Shown here piece after piece: positions 26,846-35,158 of a stretch of DNA of 64,000 bases. Position numbers and translations under genes: made by a program. The DNA lies in the NCBI GenBank assembly GCA_934408725.1, contig CAKRVB010000002.1, forward strand, positions 62,001 through 126,000, given 5' to 3'. The first letter of the stretch is position 1; each line of letters begins with the position of its first letter. This stretch comes from an uncultured Marvinbryantia sp. GTDB lineage: Bacteria > Bacillota > Clostridia > Lachnospirales > Lachnospiraceae. The notes under the pieces were generated by a model. The model saw nothing but the letters and a program-made list of their open reading frames with translations. It ran no database searches and was not told the DNA's origin.

Positions 26846-26874
26846 ATCATAGCATATAACACAGAATGTGCCAA
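26846..26874 (-). promoter_or_regulatory. promoter of pth-mfd
   Basis: On the minus strand TTGGCA (26869-26874) and TATGAT (26846-26851) are 17 nt apart. Confidence 0.6.
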
Positions 26875-26888
26875 GGCGCAGAAAAAAA

Positions 26889-26914
26889 GAACCCTGCCAT
26901 TTTCTGACAGGATT
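26889..26914 (-). terminator. spoVG terminator
   Basis: On the minus strand an AATCCTGTCA arm pairs with TGGCAGGGTT (one mismatch) and is followed by CTTTTTTTCTG. It lies just after the spoVG stop. Confidence 0.75.
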
Positions 26915-26923
26915 CCTCTTTTC

Positions 26924-27199
26924 TTATTCCTCAGCTGCTTCTTCTTCGACAACCGCCTCATATTTTTCGAGAATGATCTTCTGGATATTCTCTCTTGTAG
27001 CTGAATTAATCGGATGTGCAATATCCTTATATTCTCCATCGGATGCCTTTCTGCTTGGCATAGCGATGAACAATCCCTTTTCGCCTTCAATTACCTTTAT
27101 ATCGTGAACTACAAATTCATCATCAATGGTAATGGATACCACCGCCTTCATCTTTCCTTCTTTTGCTACTTTGCGAACTCTAACATCTGTGATAATCAT
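26924..27199 (-). CDS. spoVG: septation/sporulation regulator SpoVG
   Basis: The protein has 91 residues. It matches SpoVG along its length: [75 protein letters not shown]. SpoVG is a small nucleic-acid-binding regulator of sporulation and cell-surface genes. It lies 53 bases after glgD and ends at a strong terminator. A GAGAGGG site precedes the ATG. Confidence 0.96.
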   Translation of the reverse strand: MIITDVRVRKVAKEGKMKAVVSITIDDEFVVHDIKVIEGEKGLFIAMPSRKASDGEYKDIAHPINSATRENIQKIILEKYEAVVEEEAAEE

Positions 27200-27232
27200 A
27201 AATCTACCCTCTCATTTTTTTGCTTTTGTATG

Positions 27233-27276
27233 AAAAAACGAATCTGCCTCCTTACAGGATATATCGTTCGTTTTTT
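27233..27276. terminator. candidate glgD terminator
   Basis: AAAAAACGAA (27233-27242) pairs with TTCGTTTTTT (27267-27276) around a 24-nt loop that includes the glgD stop. The loop is long, so read-through into spoVG is plausible. Confidence 0.45.
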
Positions 27277-28370
27277 TCCACTACAATTCTGATTCCCTCT
27301 TTTTCAATATAAGAGGAATCTGCCTGTATCGTTCCTCTGCTTTCCACGATACAGTTCTCAATATGTGTATGATCTCCAATATATACGTCATTCAGAATAA
27401 TGGAGTTCTTAATGGTACAGTCATTGCCCACATACACTTTTTTAAACAGTACACTATTCTCCACCGCTCCATTGATGATACAGCCTGACGATACCAGACT
27501 GTTCTTCACTGCTGCACCCGGATTATACTTGGCCGGAGGCAGATCCTCAATTTTGGAGTACACATCCGGATACTGCCGGAAGAAATAATCCCGGACATCC
27601 GGCTTCAGAAAATCCATATTGGTCTGGTAATAAGCCTCTACTGTAGAAATATTTCTCCAGTAGGTATCCATACGATATCCATACATTCTCTTCAATGTAC
27701 GGTATGGAACCAGAATATCCTTTACAAAATCAAACCGATTCTGCTGCTGCGCTTTTTCCAGCAGCTCAATCAGCAGTCGTCTTCGAATGACATAGATTCC
27801 GGTAGATACCATATCACCAGAGGCACTGTCCGGTTTCTCCTCGAAATCGGTAATCTTGCCATCCAGATTCATCCTGACTACTCCAAACCTGGTGATATCA
27901 TCTCCCTGCGGAAGACTGCTGCATACTATCGTAATATCTGCCTTTTTCTCAATGTGATATTCCAACACACGCCCATAATCCAGCTTGTAAATGCCATCTC
28001 CAGAAGCAATCACTACATATGGTTCATGACACTGTCTCAAAAAATCCAGATTCTGTGCAATAGCATCTGCCGTTCCCCGGTACCAGCTGTCATTCTCTAC
28101 GGTAATCGTTGGTGTAAATACATACAGACCACCCTGCTTCCGTCCGAAATCCCACCATTTAGAAGAACTTAAATGTTCATTCAGAGATCTGGAATTGTAC
28201 TGCGTCAGAACGGCTACTTTCTGAATGCCAGAATTGGTCATATTACTCAGCGCAAAATCTATACTTCGGTAACTTCCTGCCACAGGCATTGCCGCAATCG
28301 CTCTTTTATAAGATAACTCCTGCATCTTTTCGCTGTTCCCGCCAGCTAAAATAATTCCAACTGCCCTCAT
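27252..28370 (-). CDS. glgD: glucose-1-phosphate adenylyltransferase, GlgD subunit
   Basis: The protein has 372 residues. The N-terminal nucleotidyltransferase domain opens with [20 protein letters not shown], in which the usual glycine-rich loop GGxGTRL is altered, as is normal for the regulatory GlgD partner. The C-terminal left-handed beta helix covers about residues 285-360. GlgD pairs with catalytic GlgC to make ADP-glucose for glycogen. It overlaps glgC by 4 bases (ATGA), so the two are co-translated. Confidence 0.94.
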   Translation of the reverse strand: MRAVGIILAGGNSEKMQELSYKRAIAAMPVAGSYRSIDFALSNMTNSGIQKVAVLTQYNSRSLNEHLSSSKWWDFGRKQGGLYVFTPTITVENDSWYRGTADAIAQNLDFLRQCHEPYVVIASGDGIYKLDYGRVLEYHIEKKADITIVCSSLPQGDDITRFGVVRMNLDGKITDFEEKPDSASGDMVSTGIYVIRRRLLIELLEKAQQQNRFDFVKDILVPYRTLKRMYGYRMDTYWRNISTVEAYYQTNMDFLKPDVRDYFFRQYPDVYSKIEDLPPAKYNPGAAVKNSLVSSGCIINGAVENSVLFKKVYVGNDCTIKNSIILNDVYIGDHTHIENCIVESRGTIQADSSYIEKEGIRIVVEKNERYIL

Positions 28371-29641
28371 GCCTCGTCACCATCCTTTATGATTGATTCG
28401 CCGCTCTCTAATATGCCTTCAGGATAATCCGCAGCTTCTGTTTTTCCGATAATCGCTGTATTTTTTCCGATTCGGATGCCTGCCGGAATCACGCTGTCTT
28501 CTCCTATCGTAACCAGACCATCCGTATAAATTTCAGGCTTGTACCGGTTTGGCTTTTCTTCACCACAGCCAAGTATACATCCGGCTCCTACTCTGGTATT
28601 CTCTGCAATAATCGCTTTTTCCACGACTGCATTTGCTTCTATCACCGAGCCTTTCATGATGATAGAATCCTTCACAACCGCACCTTTCTGAATCACAACC
28701 CCTGCACCTATGATGGAATTCTCCACCCGTCCGCAGATCTCTGTGCCATCTCCGATGATGCAGCGGTGAATCTGGGCATCCTCTGAAATATACTGCGGCG
28801 GTATAATATCTCCGCTGGTGTAGATCTTCCAAAATTCTTCATATAGATTGAACTCTGGGATAATGTCGATTAGTTCCATATTGGCTTCCCAGTAAGAACT
28901 TAACGTTCCTACATCCTTCCAGTAACCATTGTACTCATAGGCCACCATCTTCTGTCCCTGTTCTTTGCAATATGGAATAATATGTTTGCCGAAGTCACAC
29001 TCTGGTACATCCTTATTCGCCAGTAATGCCTCTTTCAAGACACTCCAGGTAAATATGTAGATTCCCATAGAAGCCAGATTGCTCTTTGGCTCCTTTGGTT
29101 TCTCCTGGAACTCAGTAATGCGGCTGGTCTCATCCGTCACTACCACTCCGAAGCGGCTGGCCTCCTCCCATGGTACCGGCATAACGGCAAGGCTTACCGC
29201 TGCCTGACTGGCCTTGTGGAAATCCAGCATCACTTCATAATCCATCTTATAGATATGGTCTCCACCGAGAATCAGCACATATTCCGGATGAAACATCTCT
29301 ATATAATTCAGGTTCTGATAAATCGCATTTGCTGTTCCCGTATACCATTCGGTATCCACCGGCTTCTCATACGGAGGCAGTATACTGACTCCTCCAATGT
29401 TCCGGTCCAAATCCCATGGAATACCAATTCCAATATGGGTATTCAGCCTCAATGGCTGATATTGTGTCAGAACCCCTACAGTATCCACTCCTGAATTAAT
29501 ACAATTGCTTAACGGAAAATCAATGATCCTATATTTTCCGCCAAACGTAACGGCCGGTTTTGCAACCTTTGATGTCAGTACCCCCAGGCGGCTGCCCTGC
29601 CCTCCGGCCAAAAGCATGGCAATCATTTCTTTTTTAATCAC
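28367..29641 (-). CDS. glgC: glucose-1-phosphate adenylyltransferase, catalytic GlgC subunit
   Basis: The protein has 424 residues. The active-site loop [20 protein letters not shown] (about 8-27), [29 protein letters not shown] (metal Asp) and EFQEKP are intact, and a beta-helix C-terminus follows. It makes ADP-glucose and pyrophosphate from ATP and glucose-1-phosphate, the committed step of glycogen synthesis. The start is GTG at 29641, 7 nt after AGAGGTG; an ATG 15 bases later has a poor site. A promoter lies at 29699-29727. No glgA or glgB is in the window. Confidence 0.95.
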   Translation of the reverse strand: MIKKEMIAMLLAGGQGSRLGVLTSKVAKPAVTFGGKYRIIDFPLSNCINSGVDTVGVLTQYQPLRLNTHIGIGIPWDLDRNIGGVSILPPYEKPVDTEWYTGTANAIYQNLNYIEMFHPEYVLILGGDHIYKMDYEVMLDFHKASQAAVSLAVMPVPWEEASRFGVVVTDETSRITEFQEKPKEPKSNLASMGIYIFTWSVLKEALLANKDVPECDFGKHIIPYCKEQGQKMVAYEYNGYWKDVGTLSSYWEANMELIDIIPEFNLYEEFWKIYTSGDIIPPQYISEDAQIHRCIIGDGTEICGRVENSIIGAGVVIQKGAVVKDSIIMKGSVIEANAVVEKAIIAENTRVGAGCILGCGEEKPNRYKPEIYTDGLVTIGEDSVIPAGIRIGKNTAIIGKTEAADYPEGILESGESIIKDGDEA

Positions 29642-29698
29642 CTTATCACCTCTTGCTGTTATTTAACGTAGTCCCTCTCTGGGATGATTTGTAGGTTT

Positions 29699-29727
29699 AT
29701 TATATCACAGCATTCCCGTTTCGTGAA
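29699..29727 (-). promoter_or_regulatory. promoter of glgCD
   Basis: On the minus strand TTCACG (29722-29727) and a perfect TATAAT (29699-29704) are 17 nt apart. The rest of the 350-bp gap to murC is very A+T rich. A TATGAT at 29916-29921 may be the murC -10, but its -35 is poor. Confidence 0.65.
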
Positions 29728-29992
29728 CATTTTTTACAAAAAATCCATTTTATTTTATGTTCTTTTATCTATTTCGTCTTCATTCATTCTATATTTTTAC
29801 ATAAAATGCGCCTTTTTTCTACATTTTTTGTAATTACACGCCAAATCTGATTTTGATTTTTTGTTTAATTTATACTATTTCCCCCACTATACTTTCTTTT
29901 TTCCCGGATTTGCGGTATGATAAAAGCGTTACAGATATTCTGCATCCTCACCGATACAGGATAAAATTAAATCATTTGAAGGAGATTACTTT

Positions 29993-31378
29993 ATGTATAA
30001 GATAGATTTTCAGTCACCGGTTCATGTACATTTCATCGGAATCGGCGGCATCAGCATGAGTGGTCTGGCTGCTATTCTTCTGGATCGCAGCTTCACCGTA
30101 TCCGGTTCTGACCGCGGGGAATCCGATCTGACCAAATGGCTGGCTTCCTCCGGGGCAAAGATTTTCTACGGTCAGAAAGCGGAGAATATTGAGGATACTG
30201 TAGATCTGGTGGTTTATACCGCTGCGATTCATCCGGATAATCCAGAATATGCAGAATGCGTCAGAAGAGGCCTTCCAATGCTGACCCGTGCTGAGCTTCT
30301 GGGCCAGCTGATGACTAATTATCAGCTGCCGATTGCCATATCCGGTACCCACGGCAAGACCACCACGACTTCTATGGTATCCCATATTCTGCTGGCCGCT
30401 GATACGGATCCAACCATTTCCGTTGGTGGTATTCTTCCTGCTATTCACGGTAATATCCGTGTCGGCTCTGATCGTATTTTTGTGACAGAAGCCTGTGAAT
30501 ATACCAACAGTTTTCTGGACTTTTTCCCAAAGATCAGCATCATCCTGAATATCGATGCGGATCATCTGGACTTCTTTAAAGATCTGGATGACATCCGTCA
30601 TTCATTCCGACTCTTCGCAGAAAAGCTTCCATCTGATGGAACATTAATTATCAACAAAGCGATTCCAAATGTAGAAGCTATCACAGGTGATCTGAACTGT
30701 AAGGTAGTGTACTATGATATGAATGCTTCGGCACAGGCTGACTACTATGCTGCAAATATTTCTTACGATGCACTGGCATGCGGCTCTTTCGATCTGATGC
30801 ATGGCTCTGAAAATATGGGACATTTTGTACTCCATGTTCCAGGCAGCCACAATGTGGATAACGCTGTTGCAGCACTGGCTCTGGCAGACCTGATCAATAT
30901 TCCGGTAGCTGCTATGCAAAAAGGCCTGGATGAGTTCGGTGGTACCGAACGTCGTTTCCAGCATAAGGGAGAAATCGGCGGGGTCACGATCGTAGATGAT
31001 TATGCTCACCATCCAACTGAGATCCGCGCCACTCTTCAGGCTGCACAGAAGTGCAAACATCATACTTTATGGTGCGTTTTCCAGCCTCATACCTATACCA
31101 GAACCAAGGCTTTGATGGATGACTTCGCCTCTGCCCTTTCTCTGGCTGACAAAATAGTCCTGGCTGATATTTATGCCGCCCGTGAGACTGATACACTGGG
31201 GATCAGTTCTCAGACACTTCAGCAGAAACTGCTGGATCTTGGCTGTGAAGCCTATTATTTTCCGTCTTTTGATGAAATTGAGACATTTTTACTGGAAAAA
31301 TGTGTCCAGGGCGATTTGTTGATAACTATGGGCGCAGGAGATATTGTAAAAGTAGGAGAAAACCTGTTAGGCAAATAA
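29993..31378 (+). CDS. murC: UDP-N-acetylmuramate--L-alanine ligase
   Basis: The protein has 461 residues, full length. The N-terminal Rossmann part is VHFIGIGGISMSGLAAILL (about 10-28), the ATP loop is AISGTHGKTTTTSMVSHIL, with EACEYTNSFLDF, ILNIDADHLDFF and the C-terminal VDDYAHHPTEIRATL typical of MurC. It adds L-alanine to UDP-MurNAc in the cytoplasm, the first peptide step of peptidoglycan. A GGAGA site precedes the ATG. A large hairpin terminator follows the stop. Confidence 0.97.
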   Translation: MYKIDFQSPVHVHFIGIGGISMSGLAAILLDRSFTVSGSDRGESDLTKWLASSGAKIFYGQKAENIEDTVDLVVYTAAIHPDNPEYAECVRRGLPMLTRAELLGQLMTNYQLPIAISGTHGKTTTTSMVSHILLAADTDPTISVGGILPAIHGNIRVGSDRIFVTEACEYTNSFLDFFPKISIILNIDADHLDFFKDLDDIRHSFRLFAEKLPSDGTLIINKAIPNVEAITGDLNCKVVYYDMNASAQADYYAANISYDALACGSFDLMHGSENMGHFVLHVPGSHNVDNAVAALALADLINIPVAAMQKGLDEFGGTERRFQHKGEIGGVTIVDDYAHHPTEIRATLQAAQKCKHHTLWCVFQPHTYTRTKALMDDFASALSLADKIVLADIYAARETDTLGISSQTLQQKLLDLGCEAYYFPSFDEIETFLLEKCVQGDLLITMGAGDIVKVGENLLGK

Positions 31379-31571
31379 TTATCCACATTATCCACATGTT
31401 TATACACAGTTTTGTGTATAGAAACATGTGGATTTTTTATGCTTATTTACTCTTTCTGCAAAAAACGACTTACTTCGACTTTTTCCCATAAATACAATGT
31501 TTTTTCGACTTTCAGAATTTTTTATACAATTCCAACATCTCAAACTGTCCACATTATCCACATTATCCACA
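31379..31571 (+). promoter_or_regulatory. cluster of DnaA-box matches between murC and the dnaD-like gene
   Basis: Perfect TTATCCACA boxes lie at 31379-31387, 31388-31396, 31554-31562 and 31563-31571. They form two head-to-tail pairs in one orientation, about 175 bp apart. A near match TTATACACA lies at 31400-31408 and CTGTCCACA at 31545-31553. The sequence between the pairs is very A+T rich. It may be a DnaA-binding regulatory or titration site, or an origin-like element. The first pair overlaps the murC terminator. Confidence 0.65.
31390..31438 (+). terminator. murC terminator
   Basis: ATCCACATGTT and TATACACA (31390-31408) pair with TGTGTATA and AACATGTGGAT (31413-31433), with a 2-nt bulge and a 4-nt loop, followed by TTTTTT. 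The stem is about 19 bp. Confidence 0.85.
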
Positions 31572-31627
31572 CTTTATGTTTACAACTTTTACCTGCAAAA
31601 GTCCTTATTTTCTTTTCAAAAAAGCTG

Positions 31628-31636
31628 TGCTATACT
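31628..31636 (+). promoter_or_regulatory. extended -10 promoter of the dnaD-like gene
   Basis: TGCTATACT forms an extended -10; the -35 region is only T-rich. The leader downstream (31640-31740) can form an AGCCGG/CCGGCT hairpin and a weaker one around 31697-31722, of unknown role. Confidence 0.45.
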
Positions 31637-31742
31637 GGTTGAGCCGGGGAGACCGGCTTCTAAATTAATCAACAGGCGATCTATTATTTACTGCGCATTA
31701 CGACAGCGAGCGTAACGCCCAATCTTCCGGAAGGTGAAAAAA

Positions 31743-32762
31743 GTGATTCTACATAAATATGCTGTGAATGATTTCACACTGGTACAGAACCAGTTTATCG
31801 ACAATTACATGATTTCTGCAAATGGAGAGTTTGTAAAAGTGTATCTTTACCTGCTCCGCTGTTCCACCAGCGATATGGAGCTGACCATCTCTTCTATTGC
31901 AGATGCACTGAACCATACTGAGAATGATGTACGGCGTGCCCTTTCCTACTGGGAGCGGCTTCATATTCTGCATCTTACTTATGACTCTGAAGGTACACTG
32001 ACGGATATTACCTTTGTGGATAACCAGAATATGGGTTCTGATCCACAGAAGCGTCTGAATCAATATGCTTCTTCTTTTGTGGATCTCCAGAATTCTCCTG
32101 CAAAGATCACGGTGTCAGCTGACCGTAAGAAGGAACTTTCCAGCCAGGAAGAGGTAAAACAGCTGCTATATATCGCCGAGCAGTATCTGGCCAAGCAGCT
32201 GAGCAGTACCGAAGTGAATCACATTCTTTATTTTTATGACGAACTACATTTTTCTTCGGATCTGATTGAATATCTGATCGAATACTGCGTCTCCAAGGGA
32301 AAACGCAGCATAAACTATATTCGTAAGGTTGCCCTGGAATGGGCTGCCCGTGGTGTCACTACTGTAAAAGAAGCGAAAGAAGACAGCACTTTTTACCACC
32401 GGGATTATTACACTATCCTGAATGCTTTCGGTATTCGCGGTCGTGGCCCGGCAAAGGCAGAAGCTGATTTCATGGCTATCTGGTTTCAGGAATATGGATT
32501 TACCACAGACATTATCCTGGAAGCGGTAAATCGCACCATAACCCGTATTCACACACCAAGTTTTGAATACGCTGACCGTATACTTCAGGAATGGAAGTCG
32601 AAAGGCGTCCGTCACGCATCAGACATTAACCAGCTGCCAAAGCCAGCTGCACGGGTTTCGAAGCGTCAGAATGCTGCTTCTTCCAATACCTCTGACAAGT
32701 TCGGTTTTCCACAGCGTAATTATGATTTTGACCAGCTGGAGCAGCAGCTTCTGGACTGCTAA
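31743..32762 (+). CDS. DnaD-domain primosome protein
   Basis: The protein has 339 residues from GTG at 31743, which has a GGAAGG site 8-9 nt upstream; a GTG at 31734 overlaps that site. The N-terminal part is a winged-helix DnaD_N-type domain (about 1-95, with FVKVYLYLLRC and DVRRALSYWERLHIL). The central part is a DnaD/DnaB_2 domain (about 225-285, with FMAIWFQEYGFTTDIILEAV and ILQEWKSKGV). Such proteins help load the replicative helicase. It lies 9 bases before the DnaC-like loader, and DnaA-box matches lie upstream. Confidence 0.85.
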   Translation: MILHKYAVNDFTLVQNQFIDNYMISANGEFVKVYLYLLRCSTSDMELTISSIADALNHTENDVRRALSYWERLHILHLTYDSEGTLTDITFVDNQNMGSDPQKRLNQYASSFVDLQNSPAKITVSADRKKELSSQEEVKQLLYIAEQYLAKQLSSTEVNHILYFYDELHFSSDLIEYLIEYCVSKGKRSINYIRKVALEWAARGVTTVKEAKEDSTFYHRDYYTILNAFGIRGRGPAKAEADFMAIWFQEYGFTTDIILEAVNRTITRIHTPSFEYADRILQEWKSKGVRHASDINQLPKPAARVSKRQNAASSNTSDKFGFPQRNYDFDQLEQQLLDC

Positions 32763-32771
32763 GGAGGATTT

Positions 32772-33770
32772 ATGGCTCTGAACAATTCACAATATGATGC
32801 AATTATGCGGGACTATCAGCGTCTGCAGTCCCTGCACCGGCATGAACTGGACGATCGAATCCTGGACGCTTATCAGCGTTTTCCACGTCTTCAGGAGATT
32901 CAGGCTCAGATTGCTTCCGAAAGCGTGGCATGCGGCAGACAGCTGCTTGGCGGAGACGAACAGGCTCTGGAACGTCTGAAGAATCACATTCACTGTCTGA
33001 GCCGGGAGCGTGCAGCTATTTTACAAAAAGGCGGTTATCCGTCCGATTATCTGGAGCTGACTTACACCTGCCCACACTGCAAAGATACCGGTTACATTGG
33101 CAATCAGAAATGCCAGTGCTTTAAAAAAGCCGAAATTGATCTTTTATATACACAGTCCAATTTACAGGGGATTCTGGAAGAAGAGAATTTTTCTACTTTT
33201 TCTTATGACTATTATTCGAATGAGATCAAAGATGCCTCCGGTAAGACCTCTCTGGAGCGCATTCATCGTGTGACCGATATCTGTCACCAGTTTATCCGCG
33301 ATTTCGATCAGACTTTTTCCAATCTGTTCTTTTACGGCGATACCGGTGTTGGAAAGACATTCCTCTCCCACTGTATTGCAAAGGAACTGCTGGATACCAC
33401 TCATTCAGTCATCTATTTTTCCGCTCAGGAACTGTTTCAGAATTTTGCGGACAAACGATTCAACCGTACCAGTGAGAAAGCGGATTCCACAGAGCATATC
33501 TATGACTGTGATCTGCTGATCATTGACGATCTGGGTACCGAGCTGACGAACTCTTTCGTGAATGCAGAACTGTTCTCCTGCATCAATGAACGTCTGATCA
33601 ACCAGAAATCTACCATTATTTCTACAAATCTTCCGTTGGAGTCTTTCGCTTCCGCTTATTCCGAGCGTATTTTTTCTCGTATTTCTAACGGATATACCAT
33701 GTTGAAACTTTTTGGTAAAGACATCCGCGTACAGAAAAAAGTCCAAAGGCTTTCTGCTAAAAAGTCTTGA
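32772..33770 (+). CDS. DnaC/DnaI-like helicase loader ATPase
   Basis: The protein has 332 residues. The N-terminal half contains a Cys cluster (YTCPHCKDTGYIGNQKCQC, about 98-116), a likely zinc site as in DnaI. The C-terminal AAA+ domain has Walker A FYGDTGVGKTFLSH (about 194), Walker B CDLLIIDDLGTE and sensor motif TIISTNLP. This is the usual clostridial loader of the DnaB-type replicative helicase. It also resembles IstB transposition ATPases, but the pairing with a DnaD gene supports replication. An AAGGAGG site precedes the ATG. Confidence 0.88.
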   Translation: MALNNSQYDAIMRDYQRLQSLHRHELDDRILDAYQRFPRLQEIQAQIASESVACGRQLLGGDEQALERLKNHIHCLSRERAAILQKGGYPSDYLELTYTCPHCKDTGYIGNQKCQCFKKAEIDLLYTQSNLQGILEEENFSTFSYDYYSNEIKDASGKTSLERIHRVTDICHQFIRDFDQTFSNLFFYGDTGVGKTFLSHCIAKELLDTTHSVIYFSAQELFQNFADKRFNRTSEKADSTEHIYDCDLLIIDDLGTELTNSFVNAELFSCINERLINQKSTIISTNLPLESFASAYSERIFSRISNGYTMLKLFGKDIRVQKKVQRLSAKKS

Positions 33771-33795
33771 ATAAATAAATATTTCTACTTATACT
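33767..33795 (+). promoter_or_regulatory. promoter of prs
   Basis: TTGAAT (33767-33772) and TATACT (33790-33795) are 17 nt apart. The -35 box overlaps the stop codon of the DnaC-like gene. Confidence 0.55.
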
Positions 33796-33896
33796 AAAGA
33801 TGAGATTAACTGCGCAAGTTATAGAGATAGCAGTTACCGCCAATATTTACAACAGATGATAAGGCAATTTGATAAAATATTTTTGGAGGATGAATT

Positions 33897-35066
33897 ATGC
33901 AGGCAGAATTTTGTAATCTTGATTCTATACCTGTTGGACCACTGGGGATTATCCCGATGGCCAGCTGCAGCGAACTTGGAAAGAAGGTAGATAAGCATCT
34001 CGTTTCCTGGAGACACGAACGTGAGCATGCTCAGAAAAGATCCGTTGCATTAAAAGAATATGAAAAAGAAAGCTATGTGATTAATGCGAAAGTTCCACGT
34101 TTTGGGTCTGGAGAAGCCAAAGGTATTATCACAGAATCTGTCAGGGGGGACGATCTCTACATCCTGGTGGATGTCTGCAATTACAGCCTGACTTATTCTC
34201 TCAGTGGCCATACAAACCATATGTCTCCAGACGATCATTACCAGGATCTGAAGCGTATCATTGCTGCTGCTGAGGGAAAGGCTAAGAGAATCAACGTTAT
34301 TATGCCATTCTTATATGAAGGTCGTCAGCATAAGAGAAACGGCCGTGAATCTCTGGACTGCGCACTGGCTCTTCAGGAACTTACTAAAATGGGTGTGGAT
34401 AACATCATTACCTTCGATGCCCATGACCCTCGTGTTCAGAACGCCATTCCGCTTCACGGATTCGAGACTGTACAGCCTGTCTACCAGTTTATCAAGGGAT
34501 TTTTCAAAGCTGCACCTGGTCTTCATATCGACAAGGACAGCATGATGATCATCAGCCCGGATGAAGGCGGTATGGGACGTGCTATTTATATGGCCAACGT
34601 ACTTGGACTGGATATGGGTATGTTCTATAAGCGCCGTGATTATTCCAAAATTGTGGATGGCCGCAACCCAATCGTTGCACATGAATTCCTCGGCTCCAAC
34701 GTAGCCGGCAAAGATATGGTCATTGTGGATGATATGATCTCATCTGGTGACAGTATTCTGGAAGTAGCCGCTGAGTTAAAAGAACTGAAGGCGAACCGCA
34801 TCTTCCTTTGCTCTACCTTCGGACTCTTCACCAATGGTATGGAGAAGTTTGATAAAGCTTATGAACAGGGCGTATTTGACTATCTTCTTACCACCAACCT
34901 GGTATATCAGACACCTGAACTGCTTTCACGCCCTTACTATACCAGCTGTGACCTGAGCAAATATCTTGCTTATATCATTGATACACTGAATCATGATGAA
35001 TCCATCAGTCATCTGCTGAATCCTCTGGATCGTATCAACAGATTCCTTGTAAAGAATAATAAATAA
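33897..35066 (+). CDS. prs: ribose-phosphate pyrophosphokinase, long clostridial form
   Basis: The protein has 389 residues, about 70 more than the classic enzyme. Family blocks are PLGIIPMASCSELGKKV near the start, DDHYQDLKRIIAAAEGKA, RINVIMPFLYEGRQHKR, ITFDAHDPRVQNAIP, IISPDEGGMGRA and the PRPP-binding loop DMVIVDDMISSGDSILEVA (about 280). It makes PRPP from ribose-5-phosphate and ATP for nucleotide, His and NAD synthesis. Extra length lies at both ends and in the YKRRDYSKIVDGRNP region. It has its own promoter and a strong terminator. Confidence 0.9.
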   Translation: MQAEFCNLDSIPVGPLGIIPMASCSELGKKVDKHLVSWRHEREHAQKRSVALKEYEKESYVINAKVPRFGSGEAKGIITESVRGDDLYILVDVCNYSLTYSLSGHTNHMSPDDHYQDLKRIIAAAEGKAKRINVIMPFLYEGRQHKRNGRESLDCALALQELTKMGVDNIITFDAHDPRVQNAIPLHGFETVQPVYQFIKGFFKAAPGLHIDKDSMMIISPDEGGMGRAIYMANVLGLDMGMFYKRRDYSKIVDGRNPIVAHEFLGSNVAGKDMVIVDDMISSGDSILEVAAELKELKANRIFLCSTFGLFTNGMEKFDKAYEQGVFDYLLTTNLVYQTPELLSRPYYTSCDLSKYLAYIIDTLNHDESISHLLNPLDRINRFLVKNNK

Positions 35067-35097
35067 AATTTATACACAATTTACTATTATAATTATA

Positions 35098-35133
35098 TAA
35101 AAAACAGGCATCATATCCGATGCCTGTTTTTTA
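35098..35133. terminator. bidirectional terminator between prs and purL
   Basis: AAAAACAGGCATC pairs with GATGCCTGTTTTT around a 6-nt loop, with A- and T-runs on both sides. It serves both convergent genes. Confidence 0.88.
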
Positions 35134-35158
35134 TAATGTTCGCAGAGCGTGCATTCTA

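Noticed and set aside
31640..31740. A structured RNA or riboswitch before the dnaD-like gene
   Set aside because: Two short hairpins are possible but no known riboswitch core was recognised, so it is only mentioned under the promoter.
32772..33770. IstB-type transposition helper
   Set aside because: The Cys cluster, the DnaD gene just before it and the absence of an istA gene favour a helicase loader.
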